Shown here: piece by piece, positions 1 through 7,106 of the stretch
Position numbering within the stretch: the first letter of the stretch is position 1
How the letters are laid out: each line of letters begins with the position of its first letter
Assembly (NCBI GenBank): GCA_017993025.1
Contig: JAGONL010000005.1
Location: 1-20,365 of the forward strand
DNA from: Candidatus Saccharimonadota bacterium
GTDB taxonomy: Bacteria > Patescibacteriota > Saccharimonadia > Saccharimonadales > SZUA-47
Reading direction: 5' to 3'
Length of the DNA: 20,365 bases
Notes under the pieces: generated by a model
The model's input: only the letters and a program-made list of their open reading frames with translations
The model's database searches: none
What the model was told of the DNA's origin: nothing
Position numbers and translations under genes: made by a program

Positions 1-1425
1 GGAAAATCTGTTGCCGTTACAGCATCTACAGGCTTGGCTGCCACGCATTTGGGTGGAAACACTATCCATTCCTGGGCAGGGATTGGTATATCTGATGAAC
101 TACACAAAAAGCACGTAAATGACATGAGCAAATCTAGACATGACCAGATAAAAAACGCTGATATTTTAATAATTGACGAAGTATCAATGTTGCATGATTA
201 TCGTCTAGATATGGTTGACGAAGTATGTCGACAGGTTAGGGGAAAATCAGAAGTTCCTTTTGGTGGATTGCAGGTAATTTTGAGTGGTGATTTTTTTCAA
301 CTTCCGCCAGTTAACCGAAACGAATCTAAGCAGGGCGGCTTTGTTATTAACAGTAAAGCCTGGGAAGAGTTAGACCCTGCCGTTTGCTATTTAGAAGAAC
401 AGCACCGTCAGGAAGACGATGAACTATTAGAGATTTTGACAGCATTGCGCGCAAATGATTTGCGCAGACGTCATGCAGAACGTTTACTAGAGCGTAAAGT
501 AGCTAGAACTCCATTTGATGACCCTGTAACCGAGCTCTACACAACAAACATTAACGTCGACGCTGTGAACGAGGCAAAACTAAATGCTATGGACGGAGAA
601 CTGCATGAGTACGAAATGACAAGCACGGGCAGAAAAGGTGCCGTCGAATCGTTAAAAAAATCTTGCCTTTCCCCTGAGATACTACAGCTTAAAAAAGGTG
701 CTTTTGTTATGTTTGTTAAAAATTCGCAAGAGAAAAAATATGTAAACGGCACGCTCGGTACTGTAATTGGATTTTCGCCCATCACAGATTATCCTATTGT
801 AGAAACAAAAAATGGAAGAAAAATAGAAACCAAACCTGACACCTGGGAAATGCGTGATGGTGAGAAAAAGATTGCTAGTGTTTCGCAAATCCCGCTTAGG
901 CTAGCATGGGCCATAACTGTACACAAAAGCCAAGGTATGACGCTAGATTCAGCGCACGTGGATTTAAGCAATGCATTTGTTCCCGGTATGGGCTACGTTG
1001 CTTTATCTAGGGTAAAAAGTCTTAAAACACTAACACTTGGGGGTCTAAACCGCACGGCTCTTACAATGCACGAAGAGGCCTATGACATAGACGAAACTTT
1101 ACGTGTTAAGTCTGCAAAAGACGCTAAACGATTAGCCGAACTTGAAGAAACTTACGCCTCAAAGATTGAGGATAGAAGAAAGAAGATTGGGGAAAAGAAA
1201 AACAAATCCGCAAGTGCGGTTAGCTGGCAGGAGAAACTTGACCATATGCGAGCAGAACATCCAAATGCTTACAAACCCTGGAAGAGAATAGAGGACGAAA
1301 CATTGCTTAATCAATGGGCGTCAGAAAAGTCAGTAAAACAATTAGCAAAGCTACTCGGACGCCATGAGGGTAGTATTCGCTCTAGACTAAAAAAGCATTT
1401 CGGAGATGACTTTTTGTCTAAGTAA
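1..1425 (+). CDS. PIF1/RecD-like superfamily 1 DNA helicase, 5' end missing
   Basis: The reading frame is open from base 1, beginning GKSVAVTASTG, which is the end of a Walker A motif, so the true start lies upstream and the TTG at 34 is not a start. Other SF1 motifs follow in order: Walker B (ILIIDEVSM), GDFFQLPPV (motif III), EEQHRQ, then LRLAWAITVHKSQGMT (motif V) and GYVALSRVKSL (motif VI) near the end of the motor. This set is typical of PIF1/RecD2-type 5'-3' helicases that unwind DNA in repair and replication. After a Lys/Glu-rich linker, the last about 50 residues contain PWKRIEDETLLNQWA and LGRHEGSIRSRLKKHFG, resembling a SANT/Myb-like helix-turn-helix that may add DNA binding. Family assignment is firm; the cellular role is inferred. 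Confidence 0.9.
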   Translation, partial: GKSVAVTASTGLAATHLGGNTIHSWAGIGISDELHKKHVNDMSKSRHDQIKNADILIIDEVSMLHDYRLDMVDEVCRQVRGKSEVPFGGLQVILSGDFFQLPPVNRNESKQGGFVINSKAWEELDPAVCYLEEQHRQEDDELLEILTALRANDLRRRHAERLLERKVARTPFDDPVTELYTTNINVDAVNEAKLNAMDGELHEYEMTSTGRKGAVESLKKSCLSPEILQLKKGAFVMFVKNSQEKKYVNGTLGTVIGFSPITDYPIVETKNGRKIETKPDTWEMRDGEKKIASVSQIPLRLAWAITVHKSQGMTLDSAHVDLSNAFVPGMGYVALSRVKSLKTLTLGGLNRTALTMHEEAYDIDETLRVKSAKDAKRLAELEETYASKIEDRRKKIGEKKNKSASAVSWQEKLDHMRAEHPNAYKPWKRIEDETLLNQWASEKSVKQLAKLLGRHEGSIRSRLKKHFGDDFLSK

Positions 1426-1429
1426 ACAT

Positions 1430-1459
1430 TTGGCACTCAAGTGGCCAAAGTGCTAAAAT
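1430..1459 (+). promoter_or_regulatory. Promoter with extended -10 for the SemiSWEET-dnaJ pair
   Basis: TTGGCA (1430-1435), an 18-nt spacer and TAAAAT (1454-1459), preceded by TGC (extended -10). Only 6 nt separate the -10 box from the ATG at 1466, so transcription should start at or next to the start codon. Seen by eye, not measured. Confidence 0.6.
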
Positions 1460-1465
1460 AGACAT

Positions 1466-1762
1466 ATGATTTTCCTTAAAGAAATAGAAAGTTCTCTAGA
1501 AAAAAACCAAAAACCTGTGGATTCGCTTATGTGGTTTTTGAGTATTGTGGGTCCAATCTCTACAATTCCTCAAATCGTTCAGATATACGGAGAAAAAAGT
1601 GCGGACGGCGTATCTATACTTAGTTGGTCACTGTATCTTCTTATCGCACTATCTGCATCAGCTTACGCTATCGTACACAAACAAAAAGTTATTTTAATCG
1701 GCAACATACTTTGGTCGTTAACGTACATTGCAGTAATCGTAGGAGCGATAATTTATGGATAA
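1466..1762 (+). CDS. SemiSWEET/PQ-loop family small membrane transporter
   Basis: A 98-residue protein with three predicted membrane spans (about residues 22-40, 50-68 and 74-96). GPISTIPQIVQIY in the first span carries the PQ pair of the PQ-loop/MtN3 fold, and SADGVSILSWSLYLL matches the usual second-helix start. A three-helix single repeat is the SemiSWEET architecture; family members dimerise to make a sugar-type uniport channel in the cytoplasmic membrane. The substrate here is unknown. There is no Shine-Dalgarno site and the ATG sits just downstream of a -10 box. The gene overlaps dnaJ by 8 nt, so the two are probably co-transcribed; no functional link between them is evident. Confidence 0.8.
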   Translation: MIFLKEIESSLEKNQKPVDSLMWFLSIVGPISTIPQIVQIYGEKSADGVSILSWSLYLLIALSASAYAIVHKQKVILIGNILWSLTYIAVIVGAIIYG

Positions 1763-2864
1763 ACGTGATTATTATGAAGTTTTAGGCATAAAAAAAGGTG
1801 CTTCGGACGATGAAATTAAGAAAGCTTTCCGCAGAAAAGCTATTGAACTACATCCAGATAAAGAAGGTGGCGACGAAGCAAAGTTCAAAGAAGTCAACGA
1901 AGCCTATGAAGTTTTAAAAGACGGCGCTAAACGTCAGCGATACGACCAGTTTGGTCATGCTGGTGTTGGTGGTTCTGGTGGCGGAGGCGGAGGCAACCCA
2001 TTTGCAGGATTTGGTGGTCAGGGGCATTCTGTAAACTTTGACATCGACGATTTAGGCGGTTTTGGTGATTTATTTGGGAGCTTTTTTGGCGGAGGCGGTT
2101 CTGGGCGCAAGCAAAAGCGTGCCGAGCGTGGACGTGATATTGAAATGGAAATGACTCTTGACTTTGAAGAAGCTATTTTTGGTGTTGAGACCGAGGTAAA
2201 ACTAGACTTAAATGATGTTTGCGAACATTGCAAAGGAACTACAGTAGAGCCAGGTCATGAACTTGTAACCTGTGAAACGTGCAAAGGCTCTGGCCAAGAA
2301 GTACGCGTTGCTCAAACAATATTTGGCAATATCCAACAAGCTGTAACCTGTCAAAAATGTCGCGGTAAAGGTAAAATACCAGAAATTAAATGTAGCGTTT
2401 GTGACGCAACTGGTGTGCAAAGAAAAACTAAGAATGTGAAGATTAAAATACCTGCTGGAATTGATGACGGAGCCACTATTCGACTAAAGGAATATGGAGA
2501 ATCCACAGCAAATGGTCAAAAGGGTGATTTGTATGTACATATCCGTGTGAAGCCACACAAAGAGTTTACAAGGGAGGGCGAACTTGTTCTAAGCAGGGTG
2601 CACATAGACATGGTTGACGCGTCTCTTGGCTGTGAGATAGACGTGGCTACAGTCGACGGTCCAGTACGCATGAAAATACCGGCAGGCACTCAAAACGGTA
2701 CAGACTTTAAACTATCCGGGCACGGCGTTCCACACCTTAGAAACGACTCACGTGGCGCACACATTGTAACCGTTAACGTAGATACCCCAACCAAACTCAC
2801 CAAAGAACAAAAAGAACTTCTAGAAAAGTTTAAAGAAAACGTAAAAAAAGGCTGGTTTAAGTAA
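1755..2864 (+). CDS. dnaJ: Chaperone protein DnaJ (Hsp40)
   Basis: A full-length type I DnaJ of 369 residues. The J domain carries HPD at residues 33-35, which stimulates DnaK ATPase activity. A Gly/Phe-rich linker runs about 68-116. Four zinc-binding CxxC motifs follow at Cys 156/159, 173/176, 199/202 and 213/216; the first is CEHCKGTT and the fourth CSVCDATG, so only two keep the CxxCxGxG form exactly. The substrate-binding C-terminal domains complete the protein. It is cytosolic and partners DnaK and GrpE, which are not encoded in this window, so this dnaJ lies apart from any dnaK operon. The ATG overlaps the end of the membrane protein gene, and a GGAG about 10 nt upstream can serve as ribosome binding site. 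Confidence 0.97.
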   Translation: MDKRDYYEVLGIKKGASDDEIKKAFRRKAIELHPDKEGGDEAKFKEVNEAYEVLKDGAKRQRYDQFGHAGVGGSGGGGGGNPFAGFGGQGHSVNFDIDDLGGFGDLFGSFFGGGGSGRKQKRAERGRDIEMEMTLDFEEAIFGVETEVKLDLNDVCEHCKGTTVEPGHELVTCETCKGSGQEVRVAQTIFGNIQQAVTCQKCRGKGKIPEIKCSVCDATGVQRKTKNVKIKIPAGIDDGATIRLKEYGESTANGQKGDLYVHIRVKPHKEFTREGELVLSRVHIDMVDASLGCEIDVATVDGPVRMKIPAGTQNGTDFKLSGHGVPHLRNDSRGAHIVTVNVDTPTKLTKEQKELLEKFKENVKKGWFK

Positions 2865-2874
2865 CGGTAGAACC

Positions 2875-2903
2875 TTGCTTGATAATTAATACGGTTGTAT
2901 TAT
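2875..2903 (+). promoter_or_regulatory. Sigma70-type promoter for the 37-residue peptide gene
   Basis: TTGCTT (2875-2880), exactly 17 nt, then TATTAT (2898-2903). The ATG at 2911 lies 7 nt after the -10 box, so the transcript would be leaderless. Having its own well-spaced promoter is the main argument that the tiny downstream ORF is real. Confidence 0.6.
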
Positions 2904-2910
2904 TAAGCTA

Positions 2911-3024
2911 ATGATAAAAAAACAAATTAAAAAGCGCGAACAAGGTTTCATTACTTTGATTATTATGATGTTAGTAATCCTTGGAGTTGTTATTTACTTT
3001 GCATACAAAAGAGTTACAAGCTAA
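2911..3024 (+). CDS. 37-residue membrane peptide with prepilin-like N-terminus
   Basis: A small ORF between dnaJ and the next gene: a basic start (MIKKQIKKREQG) followed by one long hydrophobic span (FITLIIMMLVILGVVIYFAY) and a short basic tail (KRVTS). The G12-F13 junction followed by a hydrophobic helix resembles a type IV prepilin cleavage site, but position +5 of the would-be mature peptide is Ile instead of the usual Glu, and no globular domain follows. It could be a minor pilin-like or other single-span membrane peptide. Support comes from the promoter immediately upstream and from the sensible charge/hydrophobicity layout. Function unknown. Confidence 0.55.
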   Translation: MIKKQIKKREQGFITLIIMMLVILGVVIYFAYKRVTS

Positions 3025-3029
3025 TTAAC

Positions 3030-3058
3030 TTGTAAAAAGTCTAATTATATGCTATAAT
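3030..3058 (+). promoter_or_regulatory. Extended -10 promoter, leaderless layout
   Basis: TTGTAA (3030-3035), 17-nt spacer, TATAAT (3053-3058) preceded by TGC. The ATG at 3057 lies inside the -10 box and so cannot be in an mRNA made from this promoter; the ATG at 3069 is 10 nt after the box and fits the expected transcription start. This decides the start of the downstream gene. Confidence 0.7.
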
Positions 3059-3068
3059 GGCATTTGTA

Positions 3069-4640
3069 ATGCCAGAAATACAAACAGAAATAATCAACGA
3101 AGTAACCAATGTTGAGCCACATCAGCCAGAATTTGATGCGCAGGATTTTCATCCTATAAATTACCCTTCACTAGCTCTACAAACTTACGAATCTTTTGGT
3201 GGCGACTCAAACCGCTCAGACAACAAGAATAAGTTTAGTTCTGGACAATCAACACACCTAAAAATGGATTATCCAAGACTTGCAGAAACGACGCAATTTG
3301 ATGAAATGACAAATGAGCTTAATGACCGTCTAGAGTTGGCAATAGCAACATTCGGATTAGAGTCTGCAACGGTTTCATCTATTAAGTACAGATTAGAGGA
3401 AGTAGAGTTTTTAAGGGCTGCCCATACTCTGAATAACCCTAAATCTCCAGAAGACCGCCAGCAAGCAGCGTCCGATTTTGTAGCGATGAGTGAAAGGCTG
3501 TACGGTAAGCCTGATCAAGAGCTTGCAGGCTCCATTCTTGGAACGTTTAAACAAAATAGCGACCTTGATAATCCATTTATTTCAGAACTGTGGCGTCAGA
3601 TAGAAGAAGGATTTAGCGTAACTTTGCCAAACGGTGAAGTTATAAATGTCGACGGTGTTACTGTCCCAACAGATTTTAAGGAACTTCCAAAATTATCAAA
3701 AGAAGCTGAGCTAATGTTAGATAAAGAGTGGAGATTATTTAGGGGTCCTTTAGTTGAAGCACAAGCATTGATGGCTGAAAATATTGCTTTAAAACAGGGT
3801 AAGGGTCCAGATTATGATAAAAGGGAAATTGTTTTTACTGGCCTACAACTTTACAGCGCCTTTGTTCTTGGTTCTTTAGGACTATCTGAAACTATGGATA
3901 TACCTGAATTTAATGTAGTCCTCGATCCAGATGGCTCAGCTGCTAGCTGGGAATCTGGACAACAAGCCGTAGTTATAGGCGCAAAAAGAAGTGCTGAAAT
4001 GGGAGCCTCAAGAACTGTCACAGGAATTATGCCTCATGAAGCAACACACGCCGTTAAGTCTTTGCAGGGTGTGATGTCTGGGGAGCCTGCATTATCAACA
4101 GGTGTTTTCACACAGGACGAGCATGGAAACTGGATAAGTTATTTGGATTATGAAGAAGGCAACAATAGACTTGGTGAAAAAATTCTTAAGGGCGACGACG
4201 AGTCAATAATAAAAATTTCTGAACTTCACGATTATACTTTAATACCTGCATTGGCTTACAGAGGTTTTGACGACAGGCAAATCAAAGAAGTAATGAAAAA
4301 AATTGCCACAGCAGTAAGATTATCGGACAACCGCGATATCGACGCAACACTTATAGAGGAAGAAATTAAAAACGACTTCACGACGCCTGTTGAGCGTTTT
4401 TTTAGAGGTACGCCGTGTGACCCTACACTACTTGTAGACGGGCACATACCAATATTCACAAAAGACACAGCTTATGACAGGGGTGAGCTGTTAATCGCTA
4501 TACCTTACTGGAATAGAATAGTTGAAGAAGCGATGCAAACACCAAAACCCCAAGAATATTTACATCGTGAATTTATACGACAAAACAAAGGTAAAATTGA
4601 CCCTTCAGACCCTCGGCAGTCAGCTTTGATAGCAGCGTAG
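3069..4640 (+). CDS. Putative zinc metallopeptidase with HEATH motif (DUF1704/MATCAP-like)
   Basis: A 523-residue protein from the ATG at 3069. No signal peptide or membrane span is evident. The informative stretch is IMPHEATHAV (H at residues 323 and 327), an HExxH zinc-binding motif, followed about 35 residues later by LDYEEGNN, where a glutamate could be the third ligand. The combination HExxTH, then a Gly-Leu rich turn, then EEG recalls the gluzincin family known as DUF1704, which includes the human tyrosine carboxypeptidase MATCAP (HEIGTH...TEEGLA). The first about 200 residues are not recognised. Flanking genes do not indicate a substrate. Metallopeptidase fold is a reasonable inference; membership of DUF1704 is a suggestion from the motif pattern only. 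Confidence 0.6.
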   Translation: MPEIQTEIINEVTNVEPHQPEFDAQDFHPINYPSLALQTYESFGGDSNRSDNKNKFSSGQSTHLKMDYPRLAETTQFDEMTNELNDRLELAIATFGLESATVSSIKYRLEEVEFLRAAHTLNNPKSPEDRQQAASDFVAMSERLYGKPDQELAGSILGTFKQNSDLDNPFISELWRQIEEGFSVTLPNGEVINVDGVTVPTDFKELPKLSKEAELMLDKEWRLFRGPLVEAQALMAENIALKQGKGPDYDKREIVFTGLQLYSAFVLGSLGLSETMDIPEFNVVLDPDGSAASWESGQQAVVIGAKRSAEMGASRTVTGIMPHEATHAVKSLQGVMSGEPALSTGVFTQDEHGNWISYLDYEEGNNRLGEKILKGDDESIIKISELHDYTLIPALAYRGFDDRQIKEVMKKIATAVRLSDNRDIDATLIEEEIKNDFTTPVERFFRGTPCDPTLLVDGHIPIFTKDTAYDRGELLIAIPYWNRIVEEAMQTPKPQEYLHREFIRQNKGKIDPSDPRQSALIAA

Positions 4641-4680
4641 AGCGTAAGTGATATAATAGGAGTAAATTAAGGGTTGGGGA

Positions 4681-4709
4681 TTGACTTTAATAACGTTTTC
4701 TGATATAAT
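4681..4709 (+). promoter_or_regulatory. Near-consensus promoter for the rimK operon
   Basis: TTGACT (4681-4686), 17-nt spacer, TATAAT (4704-4709) with TGA in front (extended -10). The ATG at 4719 begins 10 nt after the box, giving a leaderless or nearly leaderless mRNA. A second TGATATAAT copy at 4649-4657, 52 nt upstream, may be a tandem -10; its -35 is poor. Confidence 0.75.
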
Positions 4710-4718
4710 TATACAGAT

Positions 4719-5219
4719 ATGTCAAAGTACAAAACAATTATTGGCCGAGCAGAGCTTTTGGATTTTCCTGCCAAGCTTATAAGCGACGTCCCAGCAAAAA
4801 CTGACACTGGTGCCTACATGTCATCTATCCATGCTACTCATATTAGAGAAGTAAAGAAGAAGAACGGTAAAACAGTCCTAAAGTTTAACCTTCTTGGTGG
4901 ACACCCAGCCTATCCATACAGCAGAGAAATTGAAGTACAGAAATTTTCGACAACTATGGTTGAGAATTCTTTCGGTGAAAGACAACAGCGCTATAAAGTG
5001 GAATTTAAAGTTCACATGGCCGGAAAAGTATTCAGAACCTCATTTACCTTAGCAGATAGAAGTACTAAAACTTTCCCAATACTAATCGGACGAACACTAC
5101 TTAATAAACGATTTATTGTAGACACAACAGTAGTTCATGTAGACCGAAAGCACCTAAAGAAACAGATGAAAGAGTGGCTCGATAAAGACGACGGAACCGA
5201 AGACGAGGAGGCGCAATGA
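4719..5219 (+). CDS. RimK-associated retropepsin-like protease (Zn_protease/RimB family)
   Basis: A 166-residue protein with AKTDTGAYMSSIHA at residues 27-40. Asp29-Thr-Gly-Ala is the aspartic-protease-like signature of the family annotated as putative ATP-dependent zinc protease (PF05618), now viewed as retropepsin-like and called RimB in Pseudomonas. FPILIGRTLLNKRFIVD near the C-terminus is the second conserved block. The last dozen residues are acidic (DKDDGTEDEEAQ). The gene overlaps rimK by 4 nt (ATGA), an arrangement recurrent for this family, supporting a joint role in modification of RimK targets. The start codon has no Shine-Dalgarno site but follows a strong -10 box. Catalytic activity is inferred. 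Confidence 0.85.
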   Translation: MSKYKTIIGRAELLDFPAKLISDVPAKTDTGAYMSSIHATHIREVKKKNGKTVLKFNLLGGHPAYPYSREIEVQKFSTTMVENSFGERQQRYKVEFKVHMAGKVFRTSFTLADRSTKTFPILIGRTLLNKRFIVDTTVVHVDRKHLKKQMKEWLDKDDGTEDEEAQ

Positions 5220-6127
5220 AAATAGCTATTTTATCTAACGGACCTGGAAATTATTCCACAAAAAGACTAAAAGAAGAGTTTAAGCTACGTGGTCATGAAG
5301 TAGATGTTATTAAATATAAGGATTGTTTTGCTTCGATTGAATCTAGTAACCCGGAGGTTCGCTATCACGGCGAAGTTCTAACAGGTTACGATGCAATTAT
5401 CCCAAGAATCGCAAGTAGCATGACTCGTTATGGTACAGCCATTGTGCGTCAGTTTGAAATGCAAGGAGTATTTACAACCGCAAACTCCATAGCGATTAAC
5501 CGTTCACGCGATAAACTTCGCTCATTACAGCTAATGGCACGTGCTGGCGTAGGCATACCTAAAACAGTTTTTACACGTAACGGTGCAGAAGTAGAAGACC
5601 TAATTGACGAGTTGGGCGAATTGCCAGTTATTATTAAGCTAGCACGTGGTACACACGGAAATGGTGTTGTGCTAGCAGAGACCAAAAAAGCCGCAAAAAG
5701 CGTTATGCAAGCCTTTCACGTTATGGACGACGATGGCACAAACATACTTATGCAAGAATTTATTCGCGAGTCGGCCGGTGAAGATATCCGTGTGTTTATA
5801 GTAAACGGAAAAGTAGTTGCTAGCATGAAACGCAAAGGCTTAGACGACGATTTTCGCTCAAATTTACACCAGGGTGGCGAAGGAACAGTAGCAAAATTAA
5901 CCGAGGAAGAACGTAAAGTTGCTCAAAAAGCCGCGAAATCGATGGGACTTGCCGTTTGTGGTGTTGATATTATGCGCTCAGCCAGAGGGCCACTTGTTTT
6001 GGAAGTAAACTCAAGCCCGGGGTTTGGTATAGAAAAAGTTACCGGACGAAATGTTGCAATCGAAATAGTCGAATATGTAGAACAAAACGCAAAACGAACT
6101 GCAAGGCGTGACAGAGTTGGCGCCTAA
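5216..6127 (+). CDS. rimK: RimK-type ATP-grasp glutamate ligase
   Basis: 303 residues, close to the 300 of E. coli RimK, which adds glutamates to the C-terminus of ribosomal protein S6. The N-terminal preATP-grasp half (MKIAILSNGPGNYSTKRL, then DAIIPRIASSMTRYGTAIVRQFE) is followed by the ATP-grasp fold: NRSRDKLRSLQLMARAGV, the nucleotide loop VIIKLARGTHGNGV, QEFI..AGEDIRVFIV, and the metal-binding LEVNSSPGFGIE. It starts with ATG inside the upstream stop overlap, preceded by GAGGAGG about 5 nt away, a strong ribosome site. Its substrate in this organism is unknown; the family also includes ligases acting on other peptides and cofactors. The C-terminus is basic (KRTARRDRVGA). Confidence 0.92.
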   Translation: MKIAILSNGPGNYSTKRLKEEFKLRGHEVDVIKYKDCFASIESSNPEVRYHGEVLTGYDAIIPRIASSMTRYGTAIVRQFEMQGVFTTANSIAINRSRDKLRSLQLMARAGVGIPKTVFTRNGAEVEDLIDELGELPVIIKLARGTHGNGVVLAETKKAAKSVMQAFHVMDDDGTNILMQEFIRESAGEDIRVFIVNGKVVASMKRKGLDDDFRSNLHQGGEGTVAKLTEEERKVAQKAAKSMGLAVCGVDIMRSARGPLVLEVNSSPGFGIEKVTGRNVAIEIVEYVEQNAKRTARRDRVGA

Positions 6128-6572
6128 CAAAAAACCTTTCCATTTAGTTTTAGGATTATTACTTCTGTTTTTTGGCGTTTGGGCTGTAGTAAACGGCATA
6201 AGTTCTGTTTTAGATTCTAAAACTAAATTATATGCACCAAATAAAAACTTTGCGATTGAAATAGTAGACACACCGGAACTTAGGGCAAAGGGTTTGTCAG
6301 GACGAGAAGGTCTGGGCGATGAAACTGGTATGTTATTTGTTTTTGATAATCAAAATAACAATAATTGTTTCTGGATGAAAGATATGAATTTTTCAATCGA
6401 TATGGTTTGGATGAATGATAAAAAACAAGTTTTGAATGTAGCCGAAAACGTAAGTCCAGATACGTATCCAGAATCTTTTTGTCCAGCGGAACCTGCAAAG
6501 TACGGACTAGAAATAAATGCTGGAAGTGCTACTCAGGCCGGCATAACAACTGGTGTAACTCTAAAATTCTAG
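6108..6572 (+). CDS. DUF192 family protein, membrane-anchored
   Basis: A 154-residue protein with one N-terminal membrane span (about residues 11-33) and an exported DUF192 domain. Visible family landmarks are AIEIVDTPELRAKGLSGREGL, GMLFVFDNQ, CFWMKDMNFSIDMVWMN and YGLEINAG. The biochemical function of DUF192 proteins is not established. It begins with GTG and overlaps rimK by 20 nt; a TTG at 6117 is an alternative start and gives nearly the same protein. Co-transcription with rimK is likely from the overlap, but a functional link is not shown. Confidence 0.85.
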   Translation: MTELAPNKKPFHLVLGLLLLFFGVWAVVNGISSVLDSKTKLYAPNKNFAIEIVDTPELRAKGLSGREGLGDETGMLFVFDNQNNNNCFWMKDMNFSIDMVWMNDKKQVLNVAENVSPDTYPESFCPAEPAKYGLEINAGSATQAGITTGVTLKF

Positions 6573-6576
6573 GTTA

Positions 6577-6585
6577 TGCTAAACT
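6577..6585 (+). promoter_or_regulatory. Extended -10 element before the SKH-tail membrane protein
   Basis: TGCTAAACT, with TAAACT at 6580-6585 and the ATG at 6595 after a 9-nt gap. No convincing -35. The layout matches the other leaderless promoters in this window. Confidence 0.4.
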
Positions 6586-6594
6586 AGCATTAGC

Positions 6595-7083
6595 ATGATT
6601 ACTTTGATTGCTTCTTTAGGCTTATTTCTAGGATTACCGCTTCTACTTCTGTTTGTCTTTAAATCTAATGCCGGAATTATGTTTCTAGCTAGCTGTTCTG
6701 GGCTTGTGTTGTTAGACTCTTTGGATCCGGCCGTTGTGAGTACTGCCGGTGCAATTATCCCAAGCGAGGGCGAAGCCTACATCAGGCTTGCGGTAGTTAT
6801 ATTAACCATGGTGTTTGCATCTATGCTATTTAAAAATAGTTTAAAAACTAGCTTACTGCCATTGCATATATTAGTCATAATATTGCTCGCATCTACGCTT
6901 TGGTTAATTTTGCCTTATACAACGGGTGTTAGCTGGTTGATGGAAAATACTAGAAACTCAACATGGCAGGATTTGAAAGAATTTAAAACTCTATTTGTAG
7001 CTGGTGGAATTTCTATGAGTTTATTAGTGGTAATGCTTCAGCAATCAAAACATTCTAAACACTCTAAGCATTCGAAGCATTAG
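6595..7083 (+). CDS. Multi-spanning membrane protein with Ser-Lys-His repeat tail
   Basis: A 162-residue protein with about five hydrophobic segments (roughly residues 3-22, 25-43, 64-80, 88-108 and 132-147). I do not recognise the family. The C-terminus ends in four SKH tripeptides, giving a basic, histidine-containing tail. The four units use different codons for the same residues (TCA AAA CAT, TCT AAA CAC, TCT AAG CAT, TCG AAG CAT), which suggests the peptide is maintained and is not a fresh DNA slippage product. There is no Shine-Dalgarno site; a TGCTAAACT box lies 9 nt before the ATG. Function unknown. Confidence 0.75.
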   Translation: MITLIASLGLFLGLPLLLLFVFKSNAGIMFLASCSGLVLLDSLDPAVVSTAGAIIPSEGEAYIRLAVVILTMVFASMLFKNSLKTSLLPLHILVIILLASTLWLILPYTTGVSWLMENTRNSTWQDLKEFKTLFVAGGISMSLLVVMLQQSKHSKHSKHSKH

Positions 7084-7092
7084 AATGTACGG

Positions 7093-7098
7093 TAGAAT
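7093..7098 (+). promoter_or_regulatory. -10 element before the alpha/beta hydrolase gene
   Basis: TAGAAT at 7093-7098, 8 nt before the ATG at 7107. The best -35 candidate (TTCGAA, 7071-7076, 16-nt spacer) is weak and lies in the preceding gene's repeat tail. Included because position fits the leaderless pattern. Confidence 0.35.
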
Positions 7099-7106
7099 AG
7101 TTAATA

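Noticed and set aside
34..36. TTG as start of the helicase
   Set aside because: The frame continues upstream into GKSVAVTASTG, the Walker A end, so the gene is simply cut by the window edge.
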